A stretch of DNA of 64,000 bases from AWTP1-18 sp036504515 (GTDB taxonomy: Bacteria > Pseudomonadota > Gammaproteobacteria > Burkholderiales > Rhodocyclaceae). Position 1 is the stretch's first letter, and every line of letters begins with the position of its first letter. The DNA lies in the NCBI GenBank assembly GCA_036504515.1, contig DASXVA010000007.1:310001-374000 (forward strand), written 5' to 3'. The position numbers and the translations under genes were made by a program. Shown in pieces: positions 25,178 through 33,668 of the stretch. The notes under the pieces were generated by a model. That model saw nothing but the letters and a program-made list of their open reading frames with translations, was not told where the DNA came from and made no database searches.

Positions 25178-25552
25178 ATGAACCTGATTCAGCTGATCGA
25201 AAAAGAAGAAATCGAACGTCTGGGCAAGAAACTGCCCGATTTCGCTCCCGGCGATACCGTTATCGTCCAGGTGAAGGTTAAAGAAGGTACCCGTGAGCGT
25301 CTGCAGGCTTACGAAGGCGTTGTTATCGCCAAGCGTAACCGCGGCCTCAATTCCAACTTCATCGTGCGCAAGATTTCTGCCGGTGAAGGTGTGGAACGTA
25401 CTTTCCAGACTTACTCCCCCCTGATCGCTTCTGTTGAAGTGAAGCGTCGTGGTGATGTGCGTCGCGCCAAGCTGTACTACCTGCGCAGCCGTTCCGGCAA
25501 GTCCGCACGGATCAAGGAAAAGCTGGTCAGCAAGAACGTTTCTGCTTCCTGA
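25178..25552 (+). CDS. rplS: 50S ribosomal protein L19
   Basis: 124-aa protein with FAPGDTVIVQVKVKEGTRER, YEGVVIAKRNRGLNS and RRGDVRRAKLYYLRSRSGKS, all classic L19. It lies at the 30S-50S interface. An AGGAG site precedes the ATG. It is the last gene of the operon; two strong hairpins follow. Confidence 0.97.
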   Translation: MNLIQLIEKEEIERLGKKLPDFAPGDTVIVQVKVKEGTRERLQAYEGVVIAKRNRGLNSNFIVRKISAGEGVERTFQTYSPLIASVEVKRRGDVRRAKLYYLRSRSGKSARIKEKLVSKNVSAS

Positions 25553-25568
25553 TTTTTCGGGGAGTGGC

Positions 25569-25593
25569 GTACCGGAGCAACATGCTCCGGTAC
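25569..25593. repeat. Perfect 11-bp hairpin before the rplS terminator
   Basis: GTACCGGAGCA / TGCTCCGGTAC with a 3-base loop ACA. No T-run follows it directly. It sits between the rplS stop and the terminator, where it might protect the mRNA 3' end or act as a second termination element. Confidence 0.5.
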
Positions 25594-25594
25594 C

Positions 25595-25632
25595 AAAAGA
25601 AAAGGGGCATCGAAAGATGCCCCTTTTCTTTT
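25595..25632. terminator. Bidirectional terminator between rplS and folE2
   Basis: 17-bp perfect stem (25595-25611 and 25616-25632) with a GAAA loop; its A-run and T-run flanks allow it to work for rplS on the plus strand and folE2 on the minus strand. Confidence 0.9.
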
Positions 25633-25649
25633 GCAGTGTTACTTAAAAC

Positions 25650-26456
25650 TCAGGAAATGCGCTTGTCCCGCTCGATGAGGGCGTAGGCCGAGTGGTTGTG
25701 GATGGATTCGAAGTTTTCGGATTCCACAATGTAGGCATCAATCCGGGGTTCGGCATTCATCACACCGGCAACATCCCGCACCATGTCTTCGACGAACTTG
25801 GGATTGTCATAGGCCTTTTCGGTGATGAACTTTTCATCAGGGCGCTTGAGCAGACCGTAAAGCTCGCAGGAGGCTTGGGCTTCCACCATCTGCACGATTT
25901 CTTCGATCCAGATCAGGCTGTTGGTCTGGGCTGTAACCGTTACGTGGGAGCGCTGGTTATGTGCGCCCCGGTCGGAGATCTTCTTTGAACAAGGGCAAAG
26001 GCTGGTCACCGGCACCACGATCTTGGTGGTCTGGCGATAGCTGCCGTCGGCCAGGATTTCGCCGATGAAAGTGACTTCATAATCCATCAGGCTCTTGACC
26101 CCGGAAACCGGAGCTGCCTTGTTGATGAAGTAGGGGAAGGTCATCTCCACATGGCCAGTGACCGCTTCCAGGCGCTCCACCATATGGCGCAGCATGGACT
26201 CGAAATTCTGAACTGAGAGTTCCCGCTCCTGGGTGTTGAGAATTTCCACAAAGCGGGACATGTGGGTGCCCTTGAAGTTGTGGGGCAGGCCCACATACAT
26301 GCGGAAATCGGCAATCGTGTGCTGCACGCCTTCGCTCTTGTCCAGCACCATGACTGGATGGCGGATGCCCTTGATACCGACCTTGTTGATCGGCAATTGG
26401 CGGGAGTCTTCACTGTTTTGTACGTCTGGAATCAACATGGGGTCTCGGCTGTTCAT
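25650..26456 (-). CDS. folE2: GTP cyclohydrolase I type IB (FolE2)
   Basis: 268-aa FolE2. SLCPCSKKISDRGAHNQRSH (about 152-171) contains the catalytic cysteine and the start PDVQNSEDSRQLPINKVG is typical. It makes dihydroneopterin triphosphate for folate, or for queuosine precursors. FolE2 tolerates several metals and in some bacteria replaces FolE under zinc limitation; I see no Zur-like palindrome upstream. It lies 92 bases behind dxs, so it may be cotranscribed with the isoprenoid genes or have its own promoter. Confidence 0.95.
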   Translation of the reverse strand: MNSRDPMLIPDVQNSEDSRQLPINKVGIKGIRHPVMVLDKSEGVQHTIADFRMYVGLPHNFKGTHMSRFVEILNTQERELSVQNFESMLRHMVERLEAVTGHVEMTFPYFINKAAPVSGVKSLMDYEVTFIGEILADGSYRQTTKIVVPVTSLCPCSKKISDRGAHNQRSHVTVTAQTNSLIWIEEIVQMVEAQASCELYGLLKRPDEKFITEKAYDNPKFVEDMVRDVAGVMNAEPRIDAYIVESENFESIHNHSAYALIERDKRIS

Positions 26457-26548
26457 GTCTGGCTTTCTGTGTTGGGGTTGGGGGTCTGGTGCCCCTGTTT
26501 AGTGAAATACTAACATACCCGACAAAAAAACTCAGCTATTGGATTTGC

Positions 26549-28408
26549 TTATGGGTTCAGTAGTTTTTGTAGTGTTGCGGTGATGGACGCGGCATCCAGG
26601 CCAACTTCGGCCAGCAGCAGGGCAGTGTCGCCGTGATCGATAAACTGATCAGGTAGACCAAGGCGATGAAGAGGAGTTCTGACGGAAGCCTCTTCCAGGC
26701 AACGGGCGACTTCAGCTCCGGCTCCACCGACAATGCTGTTTTCTTCCAGCGTGACCAGTAAATCATGGCTGCGGGCCAAGGTCAGCACCAGTTCTTTATC
26801 GAGGGGTTTGACGAAGCGCATGTTGGCCACGGTGGCATCCACGATTTCAGCGGCGGAGAGCGCCGGTGCAAGCAGGGAGCCAAAAGCGAGCAGGGCAATC
26901 TTTTTTCCTTGGCGCCGGATTTCACCTTTGCCGACGGGGAGTGTTTCGAGCTCGCTGTCCATGGCGGCGCCAGAACCGCTACCCCGGGGATAGCGAACAG
27001 CGCTGGGGCCATCATGATAGAAAGCGCTGGTGAGCATACGACGGCATTCGTTTTCGTCGCTCGGTGTCATGACCACCATGTTGGGGATGCAGGACAGGAA
27101 GGAAAGGTCGAAGGCGCCGTTGTGGGTTGCGCCGTCAGCCCCCACCAGACCGCCCCGGTCAATGGCAAAGACGATGGGCAGGTTTTGCAGGGCCACGTCG
27201 TGGATGAGCTGGTCGTAGGCCCGTTGCAGGAAGGTGGAGTAGATCGCGACCACGGGCTTCATGCCTTCACAGGCGATACCTGCAGCGAAGGTAACGGCGT
27301 GTTGTTCGGCAATGCCGACATCGTGGTAACGCTGGGGAAACTCTTCCGCGAAACGGACAAGGCCGGAGCCTTCGCGCATGGCGGGCGTAATGCCGATCAG
27401 GCGGTCATCCTTGCGGGCCATGTCGCACAGCCAGTCGCTGAAAACCTGGGTGTAAGTCAGTTTTCCGCCAGCCTTGCCGCTGGTGATGCCGTCGATGGCG
27501 TCAAATTTGGAAACGCCGTGGTAAAGCACCGGGTCATCTTCCGCCAGTTTGTAGCCTTGGCCCTTGCGGGTAATGACGTGAAGAAACTGGGGGCCCTTGA
27601 GTGCCTTCAGGTTCTGCAAGGTGGGGATAAGGGAATCGAGGTCATGGCCGTTGATGGGGCCAATGTAGTTGAAGCCCAGTTCTTCAAACAGCGTGCCCGG
27701 GGTGATCATGCCCTTGACGTGTTCTTCCACGCGGTTAGCGAATTCAAGCACCGAGGGCATGCTTTTCAACACCCGTTCACCGGCACGACGGGCGGCGTTG
27801 AAGGTTCTGCCCGAAAGCAGACGGGCCAAGTATTTGTTGAGCGCGCCCACCGGGGGCGAAATGGACATGTCGTTATCGTTGAGGATCACCAGTAGATTGG
27901 CATCTTCAACCCCGGCATTGTTGAGGGCCTCGAAGGCTTGCCCGGCAGACATGGCGCCATCGCCGATGATGGCGACAACACGGCGGTCCTCGCCCTTGTT
28001 GCGGGCGGCGACAGCCATGCCCAGTGCAGCAGAAATGGACGTGGAGGAATGGCCGACGCCAAAGGTGTCGTAGGGGCTTTCGCAGCGGCGTGGAAAGCCG
28101 GAGACGCCGTCCTTCATACGCAGGCGGGCCATGCCTTCACGGCGGCCGGTCAGAATCTTGTGGGCGTAGGTTTGATGGCCCACATCCCATACCAGGCGGT
28201 CTTCCGGGGTATTGAAAACGTAGTGCAGGGCAACTGTCAGTTCTACGGTTCCCAGATTGGACGACAGGTGTCCGCCGGTTTTGGAAACGGACTGCAGCAG
28301 AAATTCGCGTAACTCGGCAGCCAGGGCACCCAAGCTTTCCGGCTCAAGAGTGCGCAGGTCGGCTGGGGTGTTGATGGTGTCAAGCAGGGGAAACAAGTTT
28401 TCAGGCAT
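26549..28408 (-). CDS. dxs: 1-deoxy-D-xylulose-5-phosphate synthase
   Basis: 619-aa ThDP enzyme of normal length. VWDVGHQTYAHKILTGR, the cofactor motif GDGAMSAGQAFEALNNA, the PYR-domain VGIAEQHAVTFAAGIA and the end SIVGGAGAEV are all present. It condenses pyruvate and glyceraldehyde-3-phosphate, the first step of the MEP isoprenoid pathway. Its ATG overlaps the ispA stop by one base (TGATG), showing translational coupling with the prenyl synthase. ispH of the same pathway is at 41.2 kb. Confidence 0.97.
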   Translation of the reverse strand: MPENLFPLLDTINTPADLRTLEPESLGALAAELREFLLQSVSKTGGHLSSNLGTVELTVALHYVFNTPEDRLVWDVGHQTYAHKILTGRREGMARLRMKDGVSGFPRRCESPYDTFGVGHSSTSISAALGMAVAARNKGEDRRVVAIIGDGAMSAGQAFEALNNAGVEDANLLVILNDNDMSISPPVGALNKYLARLLSGRTFNAARRAGERVLKSMPSVLEFANRVEEHVKGMITPGTLFEELGFNYIGPINGHDLDSLIPTLQNLKALKGPQFLHVITRKGQGYKLAEDDPVLYHGVSKFDAIDGITSGKAGGKLTYTQVFSDWLCDMARKDDRLIGITPAMREGSGLVRFAEEFPQRYHDVGIAEQHAVTFAAGIACEGMKPVVAIYSTFLQRAYDQLIHDVALQNLPIVFAIDRGGLVGADGATHNGAFDLSFLSCIPNMVVMTPSDENECRRMLTSAFYHDGPSAVRYPRGSGSGAAMDSELETLPVGKGEIRRQGKKIALLAFGSLLAPALSAAEIVDATVANMRFVKPLDKELVLTLARSHDLLVTLEENSIVGGAGAEVARCLEEASVRTPLHRLGLPDQFIDHGDTALLLAEVGLDAASITATLQKLLNP

Positions 28409-29298
28409 CAGAAGCTTCGTTCAACGATGTAGTCCGTCAGTTCGTGCAGGCGTTGTGCCCCGACGCCGAAGGGCAAGAGGGCATCATGAGCCTGTTGCTG
28501 CAATTCGGCAGCTTTTTCTTTGGCTGCGGATAGGCCAAGCAGGCTAACGTAGGTGGATTTGTTCTGTGCCGCATCCTTGCCGGCGGTTTTGCCCAGGGTT
28601 GCGGTACTGGCTTCAACGTCGAGGATGTCGTCCACCACTTGGAACAGCAGGCCGATGCGGTTGGCAAAGTGGGACAAGCCTTGCAGCGTCGCAGCATCGA
28701 CACCGGCAGAATGAGCACCCAGCAACACGGCGGCACGAATCAGGGCACCGGTCTTGTGCAGATGCATGAATTCCAGTTCTTCCAGGGAGATGTTCTGGCC
28801 GGTGGCCGCCAGGTCGATGGCCTGCCCTCCGGCCATGCCGCGGGAACCGCTGGCCTGGGCCAAGAGATGAATCATCTCGACTTTATGGGAAGCTTCTACC
28901 GGGGCTTCGGCAAGGGTCTGGAAAGCCTGGGACTGAAGGGCATCGCCCACCAGCAGGGCCGTCGCCTCGTCGAACTCCACGTGGCAAGTCGGCTTCCCCC
29001 GGCGCAGGGTGTCATCGTCCATACAGGGCAGGTCGTCGTGGACCAGGGAGTACACGTGGATCATCTCCACCGCGCAGGCGGGGAAATCCAGGGTTGCCTC
29101 CGGTACCGCAAAGGCCAGGCCGGCAGCCTGGCAGAGCAGGGGGCGCACCCGCTTGCCACCACCCAGGGCCGCATAGGACATGGCGTCGTGCAGGCGGGGC
29201 GGGACGATGGTCTTGGCCGGCAGGAAATGGGCAAGGGCAGTTTCTGTGCGCTGCTGGACTTGGGTCATCCAGGCAGAGAAGCTCAGGGTGTCTGTCAT
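28408..29298 (-). CDS. ispA: Farnesyl diphosphate synthase
   Basis: 296-aa prenyltransferase. The first Asp-rich motif is VHDDLPCMDDDTLRRG (about 85-100), the second is VVDDILD, and GGKRVRPLL is the substrate-binding GKRxRP motif. It joins IPP and DMAPP to C15. It stands between xseB (3 bases) and dxs (1-base overlap), the arrangement known from E. coli xseB-ispA-dxs. Confidence 0.95.
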   Translation of the reverse strand: MTDTLSFSAWMTQVQQRTETALAHFLPAKTIVPPRLHDAMSYAALGGGKRVRPLLCQAAGLAFAVPEATLDFPACAVEMIHVYSLVHDDLPCMDDDTLRRGKPTCHVEFDEATALLVGDALQSQAFQTLAEAPVEASHKVEMIHLLAQASGSRGMAGGQAIDLAATGQNISLEELEFMHLHKTGALIRAAVLLGAHSAGVDAATLQGLSHFANRIGLLFQVVDDILDVEASTATLGKTAGKDAAQNKSTYVSLLGLSAAKEKAAELQQQAHDALLPFGVGAQRLHELTDYIVERSF

Positions 29299-29301
29299 GG
29301 C

Positions 29302-29562
29302 TTAAGCCTCGTCGCTATCGAGAGGGTCAAGTCGTGCTGCTTGCAATTGGCCGTTTTCCAGAACCTTGATGGTCTGCTCGGCGGCGCCCAGTTTGTCCTG
29401 GCAGAACTTGAGCAGGGTGACACCTCGCTGATAGGCGGCCAAAGATGTCTCGAGAGGCATTTCTCCCTCTTCCATGGATTGCACAATGCTTTCCAGTTCG
29501 CCGAGGGCGTTTTCAAAATTATCGGGGGGCGTTATTTGCGGGGCGGGGGCCTGTTTTGCCAT
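29302..29562 (-). CDS. xseB: Exodeoxyribonuclease VII small subunit
   Basis: 86-aa helical protein with FENALGELESIVQSMEEGEM and SLAAYQRGVTLLKFCQDKL, the two-helix XseB pattern. It forms exonuclease VII with XseA (not in the window). First gene of the xseB-ispA-dxs unit. Confidence 0.93.
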   Translation of the reverse strand: MAKQAPAPQITPPDNFENALGELESIVQSMEEGEMPLETSLAAYQRGVTLLKFCQDKLGAAEQTIKVLENGQLQAARLDPLDSDEA

Positions 29563-29597
29563 GGCCTGGAGGTCGGTGCTGGGAAAGGGCGTAAAAA

Positions 29598-29626
29598 TAG
29601 CCGAAATCGGCCAAATTGGCTATACT
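29598..29626 (+). promoter_or_regulatory. Imperfect palindrome overlapping a -10 box for the Rieske gene
   Basis: TAGCC at 29598 pairs with GGCTA at 29618-29622, with partial inner symmetry (GCCGA/TTGGC), over 25 bases centred at 29610. A TATACT -10-like box lies at 29621-29626, so the palindrome would cover the promoter. No clear -35 is seen. Confidence 0.3.
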
Positions 29627-29714
29627 CGCCGGCCCCTTTCCTAGGGGTTCCTTCTTGTTTTTCAACGCCGTTTTCCGGTTTCCGGGTCGCTTTCTTGGAG
29701 GTTGGGAATCCCAT

Positions 29715-30818
29715 ATGTCCGACATCGCCAGCAAGGGACAGCTTATTCGTCCCGATTCTCAGTTCCCTGTCGAGTGGTATTTCGACGAAAAACTTTTTGA
29801 ACTGGAGAAAAAGCTCATCTTCGATGCCGGTCCCGGGTACGTTGGTCATGAGCTCATGGTGCCCAACGTCCACGATTACCGTTCTACCGAATGGAAGGAT
29901 CACGGCAACCTGATCGTGCAGCAGCCCGATGGCTGCTACGAAATGTCCAACGTCTGCCGCCATCGTCAGGCCATCATGCTCCAGGGCAGTGGCAACGCGA
30001 AGAACATCGTTTGTCCCATCCATCGCTGGACCTACGATAGCGAAGGTGCCCTGATCGGCGCCCCCCATTTTCCGGCCAACCCTTGCCTCAATCTGAACAA
30101 ACAGAAGCTGCAAAGCTGGAACGGCCTGCTGTTCAAGGGCCCCCGGGATGTGCAGGCGGACCTTGCCGGCATGGGCGTGGCGGATCAGTTCGACTTTTCC
30201 GGTTACAAGCTGGACAAGGTGGAACTGCACGAGTGCAATTACAACTGGAAGACCTTCATCGAGGTTTATCTGGAGGACTATCACGTTGCGCCCTACCACC
30301 CCGGTTTGGGCAGTTTCGTCACTTGCGACGATCTGACGTGGCAGTTCGCCGACTGGTACTCGGTGCAGCGTGTGGGCGTCACCTCCCTGGCCAAGCCCGG
30401 TTCCAAAACCTACGCGCAATGGCACAAGGCCGTGCTGGATCGTTACAACGGCAAGCTGCCGGAACATGGCGCCCTGTGGCTGACCTACTACCCCAACATC
30501 ATGGTGGAGTGGTATCCCCATGTGCTGGTGGTTTCCACCCTGATTCCCCAGGACGTGAACAAGACGCTGAATGTGGTCGAGTTCTACTACCCGGAAGACG
30601 TGGTGGACTTCGAGCGGGAATTCATCGAAGCCGAGCAGGCCGCCTACATGGAAACTGCCATCGAAGACGACGACATCGGCGAGCGCATGGATCGCGGTCG
30701 TTATGCCCTGCTGAAGCAGGGGCGTAGCGAAATCGGCCCCTACCAGTCCCCCATGGAAGACGGCATGCAGCATTTCCATGAGTTCTATCGGCGGGTGATG
30801 GCGGACCATTTGAAGTGA
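29715..30818 (+). CDS. Rieske non-heme iron oxygenase, alpha-subunit type
   Basis: 367 aa from the ATG at 29715 (GGAGG upstream); the longer frame to 29616 is not needed. The N-terminal Rieske domain has C-R-H (NVCRHRQAIML) and C-x2-H (VCPIHRW), the ligands of a 2Fe-2S cluster. The catalytic domain has EVYLEDYHVAPYHPGLG, supplying the two iron histidines and the bridging Asp, and a C-terminal acidic stretch EDDDIGERMDRG. Such enzymes hydroxylate or demethylate small molecules with electrons from a reductase. No reductase or beta subunit is nearby, so the substrate is unknown. Cytoplasmic. Confidence 0.85.
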   Translation: MSDIASKGQLIRPDSQFPVEWYFDEKLFELEKKLIFDAGPGYVGHELMVPNVHDYRSTEWKDHGNLIVQQPDGCYEMSNVCRHRQAIMLQGSGNAKNIVCPIHRWTYDSEGALIGAPHFPANPCLNLNKQKLQSWNGLLFKGPRDVQADLAGMGVADQFDFSGYKLDKVELHECNYNWKTFIEVYLEDYHVAPYHPGLGSFVTCDDLTWQFADWYSVQRVGVTSLAKPGSKTYAQWHKAVLDRYNGKLPEHGALWLTYYPNIMVEWYPHVLVVSTLIPQDVNKTLNVVEFYYPEDVVDFEREFIEAEQAAYMETAIEDDDIGERMDRGRYALLKQGRSEIGPYQSPMEDGMQHFHEFYRRVMADHLK

Positions 30819-30850
30819 GCGCTTGCGCTGATGGATGAAGTGCAAGCCCG

Positions 30851-30873
30851 GGGGCACGGTGGTGCCCCTTTTT
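30851..30873 (+). terminator. Rho-independent terminator after the Rieske gene
   Basis: GGGGCAC / GTGCCCC with loop GGTG, then TTTTT. It stands 20 bases before the EamA start, so that gene is probably expressed by readthrough or from an unseen promoter. Confidence 0.85.
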
Positions 30874-30892
30874 CATTGCCGGGCCACGGCTA

Positions 30893-31756
30893 ATGGCGAT
30901 CATCTGGATGCTTGTCGCCAGCCTCGGCTTTGCCTGCATGGGTGTCTGCATCAAATTGGCTTCACCGGATCTGACAGCGGCCGAGGCCGTGTTTTATCGC
31001 GGCGGGATTGCCTGGCTGCTGGCCCAGCTTTACGTTTTGAGCCAGGGACATTCTTTGCGGACTCCCCATCTCAAGGCTCATCTGCTCCGGGCCGGTGTCG
31101 GCTGTTGCGGCATGGCAACCTATTTTTCCGCCATAGCCATGATTCCCTTGGCTTCGGCGGTGACGCTTGCCTATACCTCGCCCCTGTTCATGGCCTTGAT
31201 TCTCTGGATCTGGTACCGGGAGCCGGTGCGATTGCGAGCGGCAATGATTCTGCTACTGGGTTTTGCCGGGGTTGTCCTGTTGCTGCAACCGACCTTGAAT
31301 GGCAACCAGTGGCTGGGGGCTGTGGTGGGCCTCGGTGCTGGCGTTTTTGCGGCCCTGGCTGTGCTCAACGTGCGCCGCTTGGGGCAGTTGGGGGAACCGG
31401 AATGGCTGACGGTGTACTACTTCTCGGCCTGTTCGGCGGTGATGGGATTGATCTGGACCCTGTGGCAAGGTGGCTTTCATCCCCTCAATGGAACATTGTT
31501 CTGGCTGGCACTGGGCATGGGCGGCTTTGGCTATGTGGGACAGATGGGGATGACCATCGCCTTCAAGCGGGGCAAGGCCCTGACCGTGGCCAATCTGTCC
31601 TACTCCACCGTGGTATTCGCCAGCCTGTTCGGCATGGCCATCTGGCACGAAGTCTTACCGGTAATCGCTTGGCTCGGCATCGGGTTGATACTGGTCAGCA
31701 GCATGGCGATGACTGCAGTTTCCCGTGTGCCCCCAGCCCCTGTGGAGCCTGATTAG
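30893..31756 (+). CDS. EamA/RhaT family transporter (DMT superfamily)
   Basis: 287-aa protein with ten hydrophobic helices in two EamA repeats (about 3-135 and 143-277). Family cues are FYRGGIAWL in repeat 1, PLASAVTLAYTSPLFMALI, and SYSTVVFASLFGMAIW with the final helix in repeat 2. It is probably an exporter of a metabolite or amino acid; the substrate cannot be read. It lies between a terminator and the SpoIIAA-like gene. Confidence 0.85.
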   Translation: MAIIWMLVASLGFACMGVCIKLASPDLTAAEAVFYRGGIAWLLAQLYVLSQGHSLRTPHLKAHLLRAGVGCCGMATYFSAIAMIPLASAVTLAYTSPLFMALILWIWYREPVRLRAAMILLLGFAGVVLLLQPTLNGNQWLGAVVGLGAGVFAALAVLNVRRLGQLGEPEWLTVYYFSACSAVMGLIWTLWQGGFHPLNGTLFWLALGMGGFGYVGQMGMTIAFKRGKALTVANLSYSTVVFASLFGMAIWHEVLPVIAWLGIGLILVSSMAMTAVSRVPPAPVEPD

Positions 31757-31791
31757 GCTATATTCGCTCCCACTATTTGAAGGGAAATTAC

Positions 31792-32136
31792 ATGATCGCT
31801 ATCGACCACAAGGACCATCTCGTCACCTTGGCTGTTCTGGGGGAATTCACCCTGGCCGACTTCAAGGAATTTGAAGAACTTGCCTGTTTCAAAATCAAGT
31901 TTGAAGGTCCCGTGAATCTCTTTTTTGACCTGCGCCAGATGGCCGGATTCACCCTTGACATGGCCTGGGAGGAAATCAAGTTTTCCCGTCAGCATGCCGG
32001 TGATTTCAAGCGTATCGCCGTGCTGACCGAAAGCCAATGGGTGGCTTGGAGCGCCTGGCTTTCACAGATTTACGTGTCAGCAGATGTACGGGTTTTTGAA
32101 AGCGAAGAAGAAGCCAGGGCCTGGCTTGCCGTTTGA
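31792..32136 (+). CDS. SpoIIAA/STAS-like protein
   Basis: 114 aa from the ATG at 31792, with AAGGGA 9 bases before it. The beta-alpha pattern (MIAIDHKDHLVTLAVLGEF, NLFFDLRQMAGFTLDMAW, RIAVLTESQWVAWSAWLS, VRVFESEEEARAWL) is that of the SpoIIAA-like family. Some relatives bind hydrophobic ligands or act in membrane stress; no specific role is known. It precedes the chemoreceptor gene by 32 bases on the same strand and may share its transcript. Confidence 0.75.
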   Translation: MIAIDHKDHLVTLAVLGEFTLADFKEFEELACFKIKFEGPVNLFFDLRQMAGFTLDMAWEEIKFSRQHAGDFKRIAVLTESQWVAWSAWLSQIYVSADVRVFESEEEARAWLAV

Positions 32137-32168
32137 GTTGGATCTTGCTGTTTAATCCGGAGTCTTGA

Positions 32169-33668
32169 ATGAAAAACTGGAAACTCGCCTACAAGCTGTC
32201 TTTCCTGGTCGCCATCGCCATCATCGGTTTGCTGGTCAATATCACCATGGGGTTGGTGCAATTGCGGGGTCATCTGCTGGAGGACCGCAAAATCAAGACT
32301 CGCCACGTGGTGGAAACAGCAACGGGCATTCTTGCCTACTACCAGAAGCAGCAGGTCGAGGGAAAACTGACGGAAGCCGAAGCGCAGAAAGCAGCGGTTG
32401 ATACCCTGCGCGGTTTGCGTTACGAGAAGGAAGAATATTTCTTCATCAGCAATCTCAATTCCGGTTTGATCTTGCATCCCATCAAGCCCGAGCTTCAAGG
32501 CAAGGATCTTTCTGAAACCAAGGATCCCGATGGCAAGCGCATTTTCTTCGAGTTTTCCCGTGTCGCTAAAGAGTCGGGCTCCGGTTTTGTTGATTACAAA
32601 TGGCCCAAGCCGGGCAAGTCAGAGCCCGTGGGGAAAGTTTCCTATGTGCTGAACTTTGCTCCTTGGGGCTGGGTTGTCGGTTCCGGCATTTACATTGACG
32701 ATGTGGATGATGTCTTCCGCGCCAGCCTGATCCAGCAGATCAGTGTGGCTTTGGCGATTCTGGCCGTGCTGGTCGGTTTTTCCTGGTACGTGGTCAGCCG
32801 CATCCTCGGCCCCATGGCAGTTGCACGCAAGGCCTTGGAAGCTCTTGCTCAAGGGGATTTGACCGTCCATGCCAAGGCGGATTCCCGCGATGAGATCGGG
32901 CAGTTGTTGTCCTCCGCTGATCGCATGATCACCGGGGTCAAGGAAGTCATTCTCAAGGTGCGGGACGGAGCCGATGCCGTAGTCAACGCTTCTGATCAAG
33001 TCTCGGCGACTTCTCAAGCCTTGTCCCAGGCCACGACGGAACAAGCCGCCAGTATCGAAGAGACATCTGCTTCCGTCGAACAGATGGCGGCTTCCATTAC
33101 TCAGAACAAAGACAACGCCCGCACGACGCAAAGCATCGCTGCGGAAGTCGCTCGTGAGGCTGGTGATGGAGGCCATGCCGTGAATGAGACGGTAGATGCC
33201 ATGCGCAAGATTGCCGACAAGATTTCCATCGTTGACGACATTGCCTACCAGACCAACCTGCTGGCACTCAATGCCGCCATCGAGGCCGCTCGGGCGGGGG
33301 ACCATGGCAAGGGTTTTGCCGTGGTCGCAGGAGAGGTACGCAAGCTGGCAGAGCGCAGCCAGGTGGCCGCCCAGGAGATCAGTCAGCTTGCCACGGAAAG
33401 TGTGAACATGGCGGAACGGGCTGGTAGCTTGCTCGAACAAATGGTGCCCAGCATCGAACACACGGCAGAGCTGGTAAATGCCATTACGGCCGCGTCGGAA
33501 GAGCAGTCCGCCGGTGCCGGGCAGATCACCCATGCTATCGGCCAAGCCAGCCAAGCGACGCATCAAAATGCCGCGGCTTCTGAAGAACTGGCGGCTACGG
33601 CAGAAGAGCTTCATGGTCAGGCCATGGGGCTCCACGACGCGATTTCCTTCTTTAAGGTTTCGCGTTAA
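32169..33668 (+). CDS. Methyl-accepting chemotaxis protein with a single Cache domain
   Basis: 499-aa receptor. TM1 at about 7-30, a periplasmic sCache_2-type domain (31-187, with YFFISNLNSGLILHPIKPEL and the end WGWVVGSGIYIDDVD), TM2 at 188-208, then HAMP and a cytoplasmic coiled coil. The tip (about 355-400) has the canonical TNLLALNAAIEAARAG and GFAVVAGEVRKLAERS that bind CheA/CheW. Such Cache domains usually sense small organic acids; the ligand is unknown. There is no C-terminal CheR-binding pentapeptide. Its stop overlaps the convergent queG by 4 bases. Confidence 0.93.
   Translation: MKNWKLAYKLSFLVAIAIIGLLVNITMGLVQLRGHLLEDRKIKTRHVVETATGILAYYQKQQVEGKLTEAEAQKAAVDTLRGLRYEKEEYFFISNLNSGLILHPIKPELQGKDLSETKDPDGKRIFFEFSRVAKESGSGFVDYKWPKPGKSEPVGKVSYVLNFAPWGWVVGSGIYIDDVDDVFRASLIQQISVALAILAVLVGFSWYVVSRILGPMAVARKALEALAQGDLTVHAKADSRDEIGQLLSSADRMITGVKEVILKVRDGADAVVNASDQVSATSQALSQATTEQAASIEETSASVEQMAASITQNKDNARTTQSIAAEVAREAGDGGHAVNETVDAMRKIADKISIVDDIAYQTNLLALNAAIEAARAGDHGKGFAVVAGEVRKLAERSQVAAQEISQLATESVNMAERAGSLLEQMVPSIEHTAELVNAITAASEEQSAGAGQITHAIGQASQATHQNAAASEELAATAEELHGQAMGLHDAISFFKVSR

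Noticed and set aside
26765..27895. Long plus-strand frame opposite dxs
   Set aside because: Antisense shadow; dxs on the minus strand has all its motifs.
29616..29714. N-terminal extension of the Rieske protein by 33 residues
   Set aside because: It covers the promoter and palindrome region and has no ribosome site, while the ATG at 29715 follows GGAGG.
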